This document shows, piece after piece, positions 1 through 10,320 of a DNA stretch of 64,000 nt. This stretch comes from Pirellulaceae bacterium (GTDB taxonomy: Bacteria; Planctomycetota; Planctomycetia; Pirellulales; Pirellulaceae): contig BPJU01000008.1 in the NCBI GenBank assembly GCA_026004775.1, positions 62,001-126,000 on the forward strand, written 5' to 3'. The translations under genes and the position numbers were made by a program. Below the pieces are notes generated by a model. That model worked only from the letters and a program-made list of their open reading frames with translations, was not told where the DNA came from and did no database searches. Position 1 is the stretch's first letter, and each line of letters starts with the position of its first letter.

Positions 1-114
1 TCCTCGCCCGCCCCCCAAAACCAACGCCGTGATATTGCGCATCGATATGCCCCACACCAGAAAAACTTCCCAAAAAGCTGCTGTGCTGTAAAAGCTGTCG
101 TACGCTCTGGGCGG

Positions 115-2953
115 CTAGCGGACCACGAAATTCACGAGCCGCCCCGGCACCACCACCACCTTGACGATCTGTTTACCCTCCAGCCATTCGGCAACGCGCG
201 GATGCTGCCGGGCAGCCTGTTCCAATTGAGCCGCTTCACAATCGGCCGGCAACTCCACGCGCCCCCGCAGCTTCCCATTGACCTGCACCGGGATCTCCAA
301 CACGGCATCCTGAGCCAATGCGCGGATCGTACTCGGGCCACCGCTCGTAAGCCAGTGTATCCGCATGCCCCAGAAGTTGCCAGAGTTCCTCGGCCAGATG
401 CGGTGCATACGGTGCCAAAAGCAGCACGAACTTTTCCATCGCCTCCACCGGGCGCACCTCTTGCCGGCTGAAATAGTTGACGAACTCCATCATCCGGGCG
501 ATGGCAGTGTTGAAGCGCATCTGCCGAGTGTCCTCGGTTACCGCTTTGATGGTCTTGTGGAGTACTCTGGATTGCTCGTCAGTCAGCGGCCGCACTTGCA
601 CGGCGGAATTGAGCTTCAGCAATTCACTCCGCTCATCGACAATCATCCGCCACACGCGATCCAGAAAATTGCGCACGCCGTTGACGCCTTCCATACTCCA
701 GGGTTTGGTCGCCTCCAGCGGTCCCATGAACATTTCGTACAACCGCAGTGTGTCGGCTCCGTAGTCGCGGACGATGTCGTCCGGGTTGACCACGTTCCCG
801 CGGCTCTTAGACATCTTGTCGGCGCGGCTGACGACGCGGATTTCCGGCTGCTCGGCCAGCACCACCGCATCCGCCTGTTTGGTTACCTGCGATGGGCTGA
901 GCTTTACTTCTTGAAGGCGTTTTCCCGTGCCGCGTTCCATCGGCCGGTGCTCCTCGTCCCACTCCACCTCGGTGCGACTTACCCACCGCCCCTCCTCGGT
1001 GCGATAACCAAAATACTCGATCTCGCCCAGAATCATCCCCTGGTTGACGAGTTTCTGGAAAGGTTCGGGCGTCGATACGTACCCCCGGTCGTATAACACC
1101 TTGTGCCAGAACCGCGCATACAAAAGATGCAGCACCGCGTGCTCGGCTCCCCCAACGTACAAGTCGACCGGCATCCAGGCCCGCTCCTTTTGCGGATCGA
1201 CAAATGCCTGCCGGTTATGAGGGTCGATGAAGCGCAAGTAATACCAGCACGAGCCGGCCCACTGCGGCATCGTATTCGTTTCCCGCCGATAACGCTTTCC
1301 CTCCTTCTCGACGTAAAGCCACTCGGGTGGTGCTTTGGCCAGAGGAGGCTCCGGCCGGCCATGCGGCCGATAATCCTCCAACTCCGGTAAATCCACCGGC
1401 AACTCCTCGGCCTCCACCGCTCGTACCAGTCCGGTCGGCTCCCCGTTTTCGTCCAATTCGTGCAGGATCGGAAACGGCTCTCCCCAAAAACGCTGGCGGC
1501 TGAAGAGCCAGTCGCGCAGTTTGTAATTGACCGCTTCCCGCCCCAGACCGGCTCGAGCCAGATCGCTTGTGATCCGCTGCTTCATTTCGTCCGTCGACAT
1601 CCCGTCGTAAGGGCCACTGGCGATGGCTGTACCGGTACCGGTGAAACACGCCTTACCTTCCCGCACGGCCGAGCGATCCACCTGAGCGTTCTGCGGCGGA
1701 TCCACAACAGCAACGATCGGCAAGCCGAATTGTTGAGCGAATTCGAAGTCGCGCTCATCGTGAGCCGGCACGGCCATGATCGCTCCGGTGCCGTAGCTGA
1801 TCAGCACATAATCGGCGATCCACACCGGAATGGCCCGGCCGTTTACGGGATTGATGGCGTATCCACCCGTGAAGACACCGGTCTTCTTGCGAGACAAATC
1901 AATTCTGTCCCGCTCACTCTTGCTGGCCACTTTGCGGCGATAAGCCTCCACCGCTTCCCGCTGCTCGGCCGTCGTCAAACGGTCGACCAGAGGGTGTTCC
2001 GGGGCTAATACCATGTAGGTCGCCCCGAACAGAGTGTCGGGGCGTGTGGTGTAAATGCGAATCGCTCGATCGTCGGGTTGAGCCGGAAAACCGCTGGCCG
2101 CGCGGGCTCGCTTCCACGCTTCGAATTCTTCCACCGTTCCGATGAAAAAGTCCACTTCCGCTCCGACACTGCGCCCGATCCAGTCACGCTGGAGCTTCTT
2201 GATGCTTTCCGGCCAGTCCACCAGATCCAGATCCCGCTCCAACCGATCCGCATAGGCCGTGATCCGCAGCATCCACTGCCGCAGCGGGATTCGGAATACC
2301 GGATGGCCACCCCGTTCACTCTTGCCGTCCACCACCTCTTCGTTGGCAAGCACGGTTCCCAAAGCCGGACACCAATTGACCAGAGCGTCGGCTTGATAGG
2401 CCAGCCGGTGCTGATCCTGATACCGCCGCACGGCGGCCTCTCCCTGAGCGCGCACCGAGTCGGGGATCGGCAATTCGCTGATCGGGCGGCCCCGCTCCTG
2501 CTGCGGGTCATACCACGTGTCAAAGATCACCAGGAATATCCATTGCGTCCACCGAAAATACTCCCGATCGGTCGTCGCCAACTCCCGATCCCAGTCATAA
2601 CTGAATCCCAGCATCTTCAATTGCCGGCGGAAGTTGGCGATGTTGCGCTCCGTGGAAACCCGCGGCGGCATATTGGTGCGGATCGCATGCTCCTCGGCCG
2701 GCAACCCGAACGCATCAAATCCCATCGGATGCAGCACACACGACCCGCACATCCGCTCAAATCGCGCCACAATGTCCGTCGCCGTGTAGCCCTCCGGGTG
2801 CCCCACATGTAAACCGTCACCACTCGGATAGGGAAACATATCCAGGATGTACCGCTTCGGTCCGGTGGGCAAATCCGGTGTCGCAAAGGTGCGATGCTCT
2901 TCCCAATACTTCTGCCATTTAGGCTCGATCACAGCCGGGTTATAGCGGGGCAT
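115..2953 (-). CDS. leuS: Leucyl-tRNA synthetase, frameshifted near the 3' end
   Basis: Charges tRNA-Leu with leucine in the cytoplasm (class I aminoacyl-tRNA synthetase). The N-terminus [17 protein letters not shown] is typical. The HIGH-type motif reads HVGH near residue 50, a CP1 editing domain with [12 protein letters not shown] follows, and KMSKS lies near residue 710. I chose ATG at 2953 because GAGGGA lies just upstream; an in-frame GTG at 2974 is possible. The main frame runs out at position 236 into a non-homologous tail, while the expected C-terminus ([14 protein letters not shown] ... [11 protein letters not shown]) is in another frame ending at 115. The switch lies near 318-325. 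Removing one C from GATCCGCGCATTGG restores D-P-A-L-A. In an essential gene this is more likely a sequencing error than a true mutation. Confidence 0.95.
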
Positions 2954-3286
2954 GGTTCCCTCGATACGACTCACAGACCTTGACAGATCAGCCGTTCAGG
3001 CAACGGCCCGCGGGCCACCTTCGCTGCCGGCAATGGTGCCGATCAACAAGGCCGTTCCCGCAAAATGGTGGAAAACTTGAATATAACGCATCCTTCCACC
3101 CTCATAAATACGGAGCCCGTTTGCCGGATCGAGCCTCCACTTCCCGTTCTTGCGTCCCAGCCGCCAGATCGTCTGCACGGACCTTCCTCGGGCTTGCCCT
3201 TCCGCTCAGGGTGGGACGTGCTAAACTAGGCCAGAGGGGCGACCGGGCGGCCGCCATCGCCCAATCCGTCTAGGGTCCCAGCAGCC

Positions 3287-4087
3287 ATGTTGCAGAACAG
3301 CTCCACAACCCTCCAACTGACCGCGACCGAACGAGATGCCATGCGGCAAGCCGGCCGCTTCAACGCCGAATTGATGGATTTTGTTCGGCAGCACGTGCGC
3401 GAAGGAATCAGCACCGGCCAGATCGACCGATTGGTCTACGAATACACCATGGCTGCCGGCCACCGCCCGGCGTCGCTGAACTACATGGGCTACCCGAAAA
3501 GCTGTTGCATCAGCGTCAATGACGTAGTCTGTCACGGCATCCCCGGTGATTATGTGTTGCGCGAGGGTGACCTGGTGAACGTCGATGTAGCGACGATCGT
3601 CGACGGCTGGCACGCCGACCAGTCCGAAACGTTCTTGATCGGCGAGGTATCCCAGGAGGCACGGGCCGTCACCCAATGTGCGTTCGATTGCCTCTACCTT
3701 GCTATCCGGGCCCTTTATCCCGGTTGCAGTGTGTACGACGTCGGCTATGCGATCTACACCGAGGCGGCACGACGAGGTTTTTCGGTAGTGTATGACCTGG
3801 TCGGCCACGGTCTGGGCAGGCAATTCCACCAGGATCCAAGCGTCTTCCACCATCCCAAACCCGAATGCCGGCGGGTAAAGCTACTGCCGGGGATGTGCTT
3901 TACGATCGAACCGATGATCAATGCCGGCAGCCGATTCACCGTACTGGACAAATCCGACGGGTGGACCATCCGCACCCGAGACGGCAAGCTTTCGGCCCAG
4001 TTCGAACATTCGATTTTGATGACCGAAAACGGTCCGGAAATCCTCACGCAAACGGCGCTGGGACCGCGCCCCGGTCACCGATTCTAG
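3287..4087 (+). CDS. map: Methionine aminopeptidase, type I
   Basis: Removes the initiator methionine from nascent proteins. The 266-residue length is normal for a type I enzyme. The five metal ligands of the pita-bread fold are visible: Asp100 and Asp111 (NVDV ... HADQSETF), His174 (LVGHGLGRQFHQDP), Glu208 (FTIEPM) and Glu240 (AQFEHS). No strong Shine-Dalgarno sequence precedes the ATG. The gene is transcribed away from leuS and converges on the cytochrome gene to its right with only 20 bases between them. A stand-alone map outside a ribosomal operon is common in planctomycetes (family knowledge). Confidence 0.96.
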   Translation: MLQNSSTTLQLTATERDAMRQAGRFNAELMDFVRQHVREGISTGQIDRLVYEYTMAAGHRPASLNYMGYPKSCCISVNDVVCHGIPGDYVLREGDLVNVDVATIVDGWHADQSETFLIGEVSQEARAVTQCAFDCLYLAIRALYPGCSVYDVGYAIYTEAARRGFSVVYDLVGHGLGRQFHQDPSVFHHPKPECRRVKLLPGMCFTIEPMINAGSRFTVLDKSDGWTIRTRDGKLSAQFEHSILMTENGPEILTQTALGPRPGHRF

Positions 4088-4107
4088 TACCGCCAAGAAG
4101 CGGCCGA

Positions 4108-5868
4108 TTATAGACTCCGCAAAAAGGCCACCAACAGTCGCACTTCTTCATCCGAGTATTCGGAGTCATTCGGGTGGCCAACAAGCAGAAACAGATCCTC
4201 AAGCTGTTCTACCGAATTGTCATGCAAGTAGGGCCCGCGCTGGCTTACTCCCAACAACGACGGTGGATTGAAGCGGCGGTTGTCCCGTTGGTCCACTAAT
4301 CCCACGTCGTAAGTATCGGGCGTCGTGTAGGTAGGCGGGGCGTGGCAGCGTTTGCAGCCGCGACGTTCAAAAACCTCCCGCCCCTTTTCCACGTTTTGCC
4401 GATCCACAACACCCCGCGCGGCATCCAGTGCCGGCGGCGGCTTCAAACTTTTCAAATACGCCACCAGTGCCGCACGATCTTCGGCCGAAAGCCGCGCCGG
4501 ACCTTGCATCGTTTTCTGAATAGAATTGTCGATCTGCGTCTCCAGATCCGGAACATGCCCCAGCCAGGCATAGGGTGCCGTGTCGGCTACGCCCAACAGC
4601 GACAGCACCCGCTTGGGGGCTCCAAACGTGTGGTCACTCAAATTGTCATTCAATCCGCCATTGGTGTGGCCGTCCGTGTGGCAACTGTGGCAGCTCATCC
4701 AGCCGTCATGCGACAGCCGCCCGTCATAGAACAGCATCTCGCCCCGCTCCACTTCGGACAGCGGCGCCATCGGTCCCAAACTTACCTCGCCCACCACGCG
4801 CCGCCCGACCAGATCCACCAGCGACAATGTGTCGGCGAAACTGTTGGCCACCACGGCCAAATCACCCGAGCGGTTGACAATCACGGCCGTCGGCCGCCTG
4901 CCGACTTTCAGCCGGTACAACGAAAAATCCGATTCCCGCCCCAAAGCCACCTCGTCCATTCCCCCAATCGTCACTACCACCACACCTTGCCGCGTCATGG
5001 CCAGCCCCGACGGATCAGCGGTGGCCCTGCCCGGCTCACCCAACGGATGCATGTGGGCACCTCGGTATAAATCGGCTTGCGGGTCCAATACCGCACCCCA
5101 TTGCAACCACCGCAAATCGTTCGACATCAACAGTCCCCAATGGATGTCGTTGCTGGTCGTCTGAGCCAGGTCATTCAGCATCTGATGAGCCACCACCAGC
5201 ATCTTGCCATCGGGGCTGGAAGCCAGTCCGCGGATGTTATGAGCCGGAAAAGTGCGGGTCGTGCGATAGCACCATCCCTCCAGGTCCACCAATCCCAGAC
5301 GGCCGTTAAACGAATCGGCCACCACCAAAGTGTTCTCATCCGGAGCCAGCGTCATGCTGCGTGGAGCCAAAGGCAGGTCGATCACGCGGTCGATCGCCAT
5401 CCGCTCGGGCAACAGCCAAACACAGGTAAGGCGCCGTGACCAGAGCGAGGCGACATACGCGCAGGAACGCCGTGCGTCAAAAACCACGCAAACGGGATAC
5501 GAGCTGACGTCGATCGCGCGGGTCTGGTGCAACCGCCCGTCCCGCACTTGCAACCACCACAATCGGTGCCCCGCTTCGTCGGTAACCAGCAGGCTCTGCG
5601 GCCCGACCGCCGCCATCGCCGACAGCCGCTCTCCAACTCGATACTCGGCTACCACCTGCCAGCCGTCCGTGTCGACCACCGAAACCGTTCCGCAACGGTT
5701 GGCCACGGCCAGGAACCGCTCGTTTTCCACGAAAGCCAGGGCCACAGGCCGCCGCACGGAGGGCTGTTCATGCAAGGGTCCGCGGCTCTGCAACACTCGT
5801 TCATCGGCACGGACCGTGAGTAGGCACCCAACCAGTAGTACGATCCACACCCCCGTCCCGACTCGCAT
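4108..5868 (-). CDS. Secreted YVTN beta-propeller / cytochrome c protein
   Basis: Predicted exported electron-transfer protein. An N-terminal signal peptide (MRVGTGVWIVLLVGCLLTVRA) is followed by about 340 residues of WD/YVTN-like repeats such as RFLAVANRCGTVSVVDTDGW and NTLVVADSFNGRLGLVDL. The C-terminal third resembles di-haem cytochrome c peroxidase/MauG proteins, with two haem-binding motifs, CHSCH and CKRCH, and the late segment GPYLHDNSVEQLEDLF. I prefer ATG at 5868, preceded by GGGAGCAAGGGC, over an in-frame GTG at 5886. The oxidised substrate cannot be read from sequence. This propeller-plus-cytochrome architecture is frequent in Planctomycetota. Confidence 0.85.
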   Translation of the reverse strand: MRVGTGVWIVLLVGCLLTVRADERVLQSRGPLHEQPSVRRPVALAFVENERFLAVANRCGTVSVVDTDGWQVVAEYRVGERLSAMAAVGPQSLLVTDEAGHRLWWLQVRDGRLHQTRAIDVSSYPVCVVFDARRSCAYVASLWSRRLTCVWLLPERMAIDRVIDLPLAPRSMTLAPDENTLVVADSFNGRLGLVDLEGWCYRTTRTFPAHNIRGLASSPDGKMLVVAHQMLNDLAQTTSNDIHWGLLMSNDLRWLQWGAVLDPQADLYRGAHMHPLGEPGRATADPSGLAMTRQGVVVVTIGGMDEVALGRESDFSLYRLKVGRRPTAVIVNRSGDLAVVANSFADTLSLVDLVGRRVVGEVSLGPMAPLSEVERGEMLFYDGRLSHDGWMSCHSCHTDGHTNGGLNDNLSDHTFGAPKRVLSLLGVADTAPYAWLGHVPDLETQIDNSIQKTMQGPARLSAEDRAALVAYLKSLKPPPALDAARGVVDRQNVEKGREVFERRGCKRCHAPPTYTTPDTYDVGLVDQRDNRRFNPPSLLGVSQRGPYLHDNSVEQLEDLFLLVGHPNDSEYSDEEVRLLVAFLRSL

Positions 5869-6164
5869 GCCCTTGCTCCCTTGCACCGCTCAACCTGCCA
5901 ACCGATCGGCATGAACACATAATTATGAGTTTGTCAGATCGATTGCGCCGGGGCAAGAGTTTTTCTGAATGGGCTTAGGTAGCCTTACGGCGTGCCGCGG
6001 TTATCGAATCGCATCGCCGTCCTCTTTGGGGTCGCCGCGGTTCTTGCTCGACCAAGCACCTCTGCCTCGCGGGGCGCGGCATGATTAGAATGCACGTTAT
6101 GAAGCTGTCGATTCCCTGGAGGCGTAACGCGGTCGAAGCTGGATCGCCTCCCAAGCCCCCATAG

Positions 6165-7049
6165 ATGCTTGCCATGTCCGATCCCACTTCCAAGCTCCAT
6201 CCGGTGGATGGCTCCACGGTGGCGCCGCCCGGTAGTTCGGGAAGTATCGAGGTAATCCGTACCGATTATCCTCGCGGGCATTTCCGCGCGGCCATCATCG
6301 ATTTCGACGGCACTTTGTCGCTGCTGCGGCGCAATTGGCAGGATGTGATGATTCCGATGATGGTGGAGATTCTGGCCCAGACCGGGACGGACGAAAGCCG
6401 GGAAGAACTCTACCAGGTGGTCGAAGAGTATGTAATGAGGCTCAACGGCAAGCAAACCATTTATCAGATGATGCAGTTGTGCGAGGAGATACGCAAGCGG
6501 GGCGGCAAGCCGCTCGATCCTCTCGTGTACAAACACCAGTATCACGAAAGGCTTTATCACCAGGTGCGCCAACGGATTGAAGCGGTAATGCAGGGACAAG
6601 TGAGCGTCGAAGAGATGACGGTGCCCGGAAGCCACCGATTGCTGGAGGCGCTGTGCAGCCGCGGCATTCGCCTCTACCTGGCTTCGGGAACGGATCTTTG
6701 CTACGTGGAGCACGAAGCGCGGTTGCTGGGGCTGTGGGACTATTTTGAAGGAAGGGTTTATGGCGCCCTGGATGACTATCAAAAATTTTCCAAGAAACTG
6801 GTGGTGCAGCGCATGTTGCAGGAAACCAGGGAGCCGGGTTCGGCAATTCTGGGGATCGGGGATGGGTTCGTGGAGATTGAAGAGGTCAAGCGAGTCGGTG
6901 GCACGGCGGTGGGTGTGGCGAGCAACGAGGAGACACGTTGCGGGATTAATGCCTGGAAGCGAACACGGCTGATCCGTGCCGGTGCCGACTTGATCGTGGG
7001 CGACTATCGTTGCCTGCCGGAGCTGTTGGCTGCTTTGGGAATCGCCTGA
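6165..7049 (+). CDS. HAD-superfamily phosphatase
   Basis: Cytoplasmic haloacid-dehalogenase-type hydrolase, probably a phosphomonoesterase. Motif I is DFDGTLSLL with both aspartates, motif II is the SGT of LYLASGTDLCYVE, the motif III Lys lies in the KFSKKLVVQRML region, and motif IV is GDGFVEIEEVK. At 294 residues it has a helical cap insertion between motifs I and II. ATG at 6174 is an equally good start. The next gene begins two bases after the stop, so the two are probably co-transcribed and may act in one pathway. The substrate is unknown; the fold call is firm, the specificity is not. Confidence 0.8.
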   Translation: MLAMSDPTSKLHPVDGSTVAPPGSSGSIEVIRTDYPRGHFRAAIIDFDGTLSLLRRNWQDVMIPMMVEILAQTGTDESREELYQVVEEYVMRLNGKQTIYQMMQLCEEIRKRGGKPLDPLVYKHQYHERLYHQVRQRIEAVMQGQVSVEEMTVPGSHRLLEALCSRGIRLYLASGTDLCYVEHEARLLGLWDYFEGRVYGALDDYQKFSKKLVVQRMLQETREPGSAILGIGDGFVEIEEVKRVGGTAVGVASNEETRCGINAWKRTRLIRAGADLIVGDYRCLPELLAALGIA

Positions 7050-7051
7050 CC

Positions 7052-8029
7052 ATGCCGTACCCGCTTTTCGACCGTTCCAAACTGCGGATCCAACCTTTGG
7101 CCTGCCGGCAACACGATTTGACTATCGATTGGTTGTTGCCGTTGGATTACCGGCCACCGGAATTGGACACTCCGGCGATGGATGCGTTGGCGGCTGTTGC
7201 CCAGCGGATGGTGCGGGCGAGGCGGCGGGGAGCTGCCATCCTGATGTTGATGGGCGCTCACGTGATTCGCGCCGGCGTGGCCCGACAATTGATCGATCTG
7301 ATGGACCGCGGTTTGATCACACACATCGGCATGAACGGAGCCGGGCCGATTCACGACTTTGAACTGGCCAAGATCGGAGCCACCTGCGAGAGTGTGGCGC
7401 GCTATATCCGCAGTGGCGAGTTCGGCCTGTGGCGGGAAACGGCCGAAATAAACGATATCGTCAGCGCCGGAGCGCGCAAGGGCTGGGGTTTCGGCGAAAG
7501 TGTGGGGCGAGCCATCCTGGAAGGTGATTTCCCGTACAAAGAAACCAGCTTGCTGGCCGCGGCCGTACGGCTCGGTGTTCCGGTGACCGTGCACGTGGGC
7601 ATCGGCTATGATATCCTCCACGAACATCCCAATTTCGACCCAGCCGCCTGCGGCCAGGCCAGCTACCGCGATTTTCTGGCAGTGTGCCGTACCGTGGAGA
7701 ACCTGGAGGGCGGTGTCTTTCTCTGCGTAGGGTCAGCCGTCATGGGGCCGGAAGTCTATCTGAAAGCACTCTCCATGGCCCGCAATGTCGCGCACCAGCA
7801 AAACAAGCGAATTGCCCATTTCACGACCGCCGCCTTTGACCTGATCCCTATCCATGGCGATTTCCATCAAGAAGCTCCCCGCGACAACCCGCAATACTAC
7901 TACCGCCCCTGGAAGACAGTCCTGGTCCGTACGGTGGCAGACGGTGGCGAAAGTTTTTATGTGTGCGGCAACCATCGATATACTATTCCTCACTTACGCA
8001 ATTTTGCCCTGCAATACTTGCAACCGTGA
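7052..8029 (+). CDS. Conserved protein, distantly deoxyhypusine synthase-like
   Basis: A 325-residue soluble protein starting at the ATG two bases after the HAD gene stop. Conserved-looking glycine-rich segments include ILMLMGAHVIRAG, ITHIGMNGAGPIHDFELA, PVTVHVGIGYDILHEHP and FLCVGSAVMGPEVYLKALSMARN. The NGAGPIHDFELA stretch recalls the NAD-binding region of deoxyhypusine-synthase-like proteins, but I cannot confirm the family. The tight coupling to the HAD gene suggests joint action on a small phosphorylated metabolite (inference). No signal peptide or membrane segment is visible. Treat the function as unknown. Confidence 0.7.
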   Translation: MPYPLFDRSKLRIQPLACRQHDLTIDWLLPLDYRPPELDTPAMDALAAVAQRMVRARRRGAAILMLMGAHVIRAGVARQLIDLMDRGLITHIGMNGAGPIHDFELAKIGATCESVARYIRSGEFGLWRETAEINDIVSAGARKGWGFGESVGRAILEGDFPYKETSLLAAAVRLGVPVTVHVGIGYDILHEHPNFDPAACGQASYRDFLAVCRTVENLEGGVFLCVGSAVMGPEVYLKALSMARNVAHQQNKRIAHFTTAAFDLIPIHGDFHQEAPRDNPQYYYRPWKTVLVRTVADGGESFYVCGNHRYTIPHLRNFALQYLQP

Positions 8030-8313
8030 ATCATGGTACGGACACGTCAGTTGCTATTAAGACTGAACACTCGATAAGCAGGGCCCAGCAATCACCCCAT
8101 TCGAGCAAACGTTCATTCTTACCGACAATCGGCCTGTTCTGACAGCTAACGGACAGGCAACGCAACATTTGCATTGGTCGGTTGGACGCGTTTTATTCGA
8201 GCACTGACGCGCAACCCGAAGTAGTAATCCTTCTCTTTTGACCGGCGGACGCCCCTTGGGGTTGGACAAGCCGCGTTCGGCGGGAGGCAAATGAGCCAAG
8301 GAGTTGCAGTGCC

Positions 8314-9231
8314 CTAGCTCGTGGGAGGTCGGCCACGACGAGGACGTTTCGGACGAGTGTACAGGACGCGTGCGAAGGCTGCGAGGTGACTGAGGGTGTC
8401 GCCATGGGTTGTGTAGGGCATTTGTATCCGCAGAGGCGCAGTTAAAGCCCTACCGCCAACCGCAACGGCGACATTCCTGGATTCTGCCGTCCGATAAAGT
8501 TCCGAGTAGGCCCGCAGAAATTCCGTCGTATCTTCCAAGTGTGAGACAGATAACCATACGAGTCGAGGTCGCAGTACTGTGATGGCTTTGATCATACTGG
8601 ATAAAGGAGTGTTGGGACCGAGATTGACGGCCTGCCAACCGGCGTCGAGCAGGATCAACTGAGCCAGCAGAGACGCCAGCAGATAAGGATCTCCCTCGGG
8701 CGATCCTCCTATGGCGACGGGGGCTTTACGATCGAAGCCGGTAGCGAGCTCCTCTTTCAAATCGTAAAGCGCTGCTGCACAAAGTTGTGTCGCTCGATGC
8801 TCCTGCCATACCTCCATGCGCTGCTCCTGCCACTCGTGGCCAACCTTCTCCATGACCGGAGCTATCACCTGGTCCGCCAGGGTTTCCAGCGGCATTCCCC
8901 ACGCGTAGCAGCGGCGCAGGATGTTGCCCACTTCCGCCTCGCAAGCCGCAACCAGTGCTTGCCATAGCGCCTGACGAACGGAGATAACGTCGGGACGGCG
9001 CCCCGCCCCCATGACCAGTGCAGCCATGTTCGCCACGGGAACCTCTCCGCGTCGGGCCAACGCCATTACTTCCCCACGCAAAAGCCTGCGGTGCCCTCCT
9101 GCGGTCTTATGGGCCGGCAGAATGCCCCGATCGACCCAGCGTTTCACCGTACTTACGCTGACCCCCAAGGCCTCGGCAGCCTCCACCGTACTTAAATAGA
9201 TGCCCGGTTCCTCTGCAGCCATCGCCGTCAC
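8314..9231 (-). CDS. MerR-type regulator with cobalamin-binding-like domains
   Basis: DNA-binding regulator of the CarH/LitR architecture. A MerR-like winged helix occupies residues 11-60 (YLSTVEAAEALGVSVSTVKRW ... TAGGHRRL). A helical B12-binding-2 domain follows, with the W-x9-EH motif intact (Trp134, Glu144-His145), and then a Rossmann-like B12-binding domain (residues 170-290). In CarH the lower cobalt ligand is His in E-x-H-x-x-G; here the matching segment reads SPEGDPYLL, with Asp181 at the His position. Cobalamin binding, if it occurs, should therefore be atypical. It is divergent from the DUF378-fasciclin pair, a plausible target (inference). Confidence 0.85.
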   Translation of the reverse strand: MTAMAAEEPGIYLSTVEAAEALGVSVSTVKRWVDRGILPAHKTAGGHRRLLRGEVMALARRGEVPVANMAALVMGAGRRPDVISVRQALWQALVAACEAEVGNILRRCYAWGMPLETLADQVIAPVMEKVGHEWQEQRMEVWQEHRATQLCAAALYDLKEELATGFDRKAPVAIGGSPEGDPYLLASLLAQLILLDAGWQAVNLGPNTPLSSMIKAITVLRPRLVWLSVSHLEDTTEFLRAYSELYRTAESRNVAVAVGGRALTAPLRIQMPYTTHGDTLSHLAAFARVLYTRPKRPRRGRPPTS

Positions 9232-9344
9232 CGCTATCGTTTATATCGTTCACATTTCTGCCTCTCTCTATCGGCCTCCCTCTAACTTTACCCAAATCTC
9301 GACCAAAATCCAGGTTTTTTTTGGAAAAATTTTGCCCGCGCCTA

Positions 9345-9373
9345 TTGACAGCAGCCGGATGCAGTGAAAAAAT
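9345..9373 (+). promoter_or_regulatory. Possible promoter upstream of the DUF378-fasciclin pair
   Basis: A perfect -35 hexamer TTGACA at 9345-9350 is followed 17 bases later by the A-rich AAAAAT, a poor -10. It lies in the 200-base divergent gap between the B12-type regulator and the DUF378 gene. The region also has T- and A-tracts near 9315-9330. Weak call because the -10 is far from consensus. Confidence 0.35.
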
Positions 9374-9430
9374 ATGGTCGATATGAACGTTTTTGTCCTT
9401 CGGTACAGTTCACGTCGCGAGGAGGTGTTC

Positions 9431-9655
9431 ATGAACAAGCCTTTGTGGTGGATCGCTTTCGTTCTAGTTGTGGTTGGCGCGGTTAATTGGGGATTGGTCG
9501 GAGTGGCGCAGTTCGATCTTGTGGCTGCGCTTTTCGGCGGCCAAAGCTCGCCGATCAGCCGCGTTGTCTACTCGCTTGTGGGATTGGCGGGACTCTTACT
9601 CGTGATTCTCCAGGCGATGACGATGTCAGGGGCGACCGTGTCTCATTCGAGGTGA
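9431..9655 (+). CDS. DUF378 family small membrane protein
   Basis: A 74-residue inner-membrane protein with two predicted transmembrane helices, WWIAFVLVVVGAVNWGLVG and VVYSLVGLAGLLLVILQAM. The VGAVNWGLVG signature is characteristic of the DUF378 family, whose function is unknown. The start at 9431 is fixed by an excellent GAGGAGGT ribosome-binding site at 9418-9425; an upstream in-frame ATG at 9374 lacks one. The fasciclin gene follows after 105 bases, so the two are likely one transcript. It faces the B12-type regulator across a shared promoter region. Confidence 0.8.
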   Translation: MNKPLWWIAFVLVVVGAVNWGLVGVAQFDLVAALFGGQSSPISRVVYSLVGLAGLLLVILQAMTMSGATVSHSR

Positions 9656-9760
9656 GTTTCCACGTTTTCACTCTGCCTGCCAAAGGCTCAGTGGTGGGGT
9701 TTCACACCTCGAAAGGTGCTTGTAAGCAGGTTCCTTGGTTTGAGGGAAGGAGGAGTAGTC

Positions 9761-10270
9761 ATGGCATGCAAGACTTTCCGTTTCGTGGTTGGGCTCAACA
9801 TCGCGCTGCTCGTTGGTATGGTGAATGCAATGGCCCATGCTGAAGAGCAGGCACCTAAGGACATCGTCGATACAGCAGTTGCCGCGGGTCAATTTCAAAC
9901 TCTGGTCACGGCGGTCCAGGAAGCCGGGCTCGTCGATACTTTGAAAGGACCCGGCCCGTTCACTGTATTTGCACCTACGGATGAAGCCTTCGCCAAGATC
10001 CCGAAAGAAAAACTCGAGGCGTTGCTGAAAAACAAGGAGGCATTGACCAATGTCCTCAAGTATCATGTCGTGCCAGGCAAAGTAATGGCAGCCGATGTGG
10101 TCAAACTACAGTCGGCCAAGACAGCTCAAGGCGAATCCTTAAAGATTGCTGTCAAGGACGGCAAGGTGAGCATCAACGGGGTAAACGTCGTCAAGACCGA
10201 CATCGTCTGCAAGAACGGTGTGATCCACGTCATCGATGGCGTGTTGCTCCCACCTCAGTCAAGCAAGTAA
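9761..10270 (+). CDS. Secreted fasciclin-domain protein
   Basis: A 169-residue exported protein. The signal peptide [20 protein letters not shown] ... AHAEE is followed by one complete FAS1 domain: [37 protein letters not shown] (H1 box), [16 protein letters not shown], and the closing [14 protein letters not shown] (H2 box). FAS1 domains are associated with cell-surface adhesion; the actual role here is unknown. The start at 9761 has GGAAGGAGGAG upstream. A stem-loop just past the stop probably ends the transcript. It is downstream of and likely co-expressed with the DUF378 membrane protein. Confidence 0.9.
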   Translation: MACKTFRFVVGLNIALLVGMVNAMAHAEEQAPKDIVDTAVAAGQFQTLVTAVQEAGLVDTLKGPGPFTVFAPTDEAFAKIPKEKLEALLKNKEALTNVLKYHVVPGKVMAADVVKLQSAKTAQGESLKIAVKDGKVSINGVNVVKTDIVCKNGVIHVIDGVLLPPQSSK

Positions 10271-10288
10271 CTCGAGAACCGCTGGTTT

Positions 10289-10320
10289 GACGGCAGGCTG
10301 CGTTGGCGCGGCCTGCCGTC
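10289..10320 (+). terminator. Stem-loop terminator after the fasciclin gene
   Basis: A perfect 10-bp stem (GACGGCAGGC / GCCTGCCGTC) with a 12-base loop starts 19 bases after the fasciclin stop codon. Only a short T-rich stretch (CCTTTG) follows, so termination may be inefficient. Confidence 0.6.

Noticed and set aside
2996-3178. A 60-codon frame upstream of leuS
   Set aside because: No ribosome-binding site or recognisable family; may be chance in the leuS upstream region.
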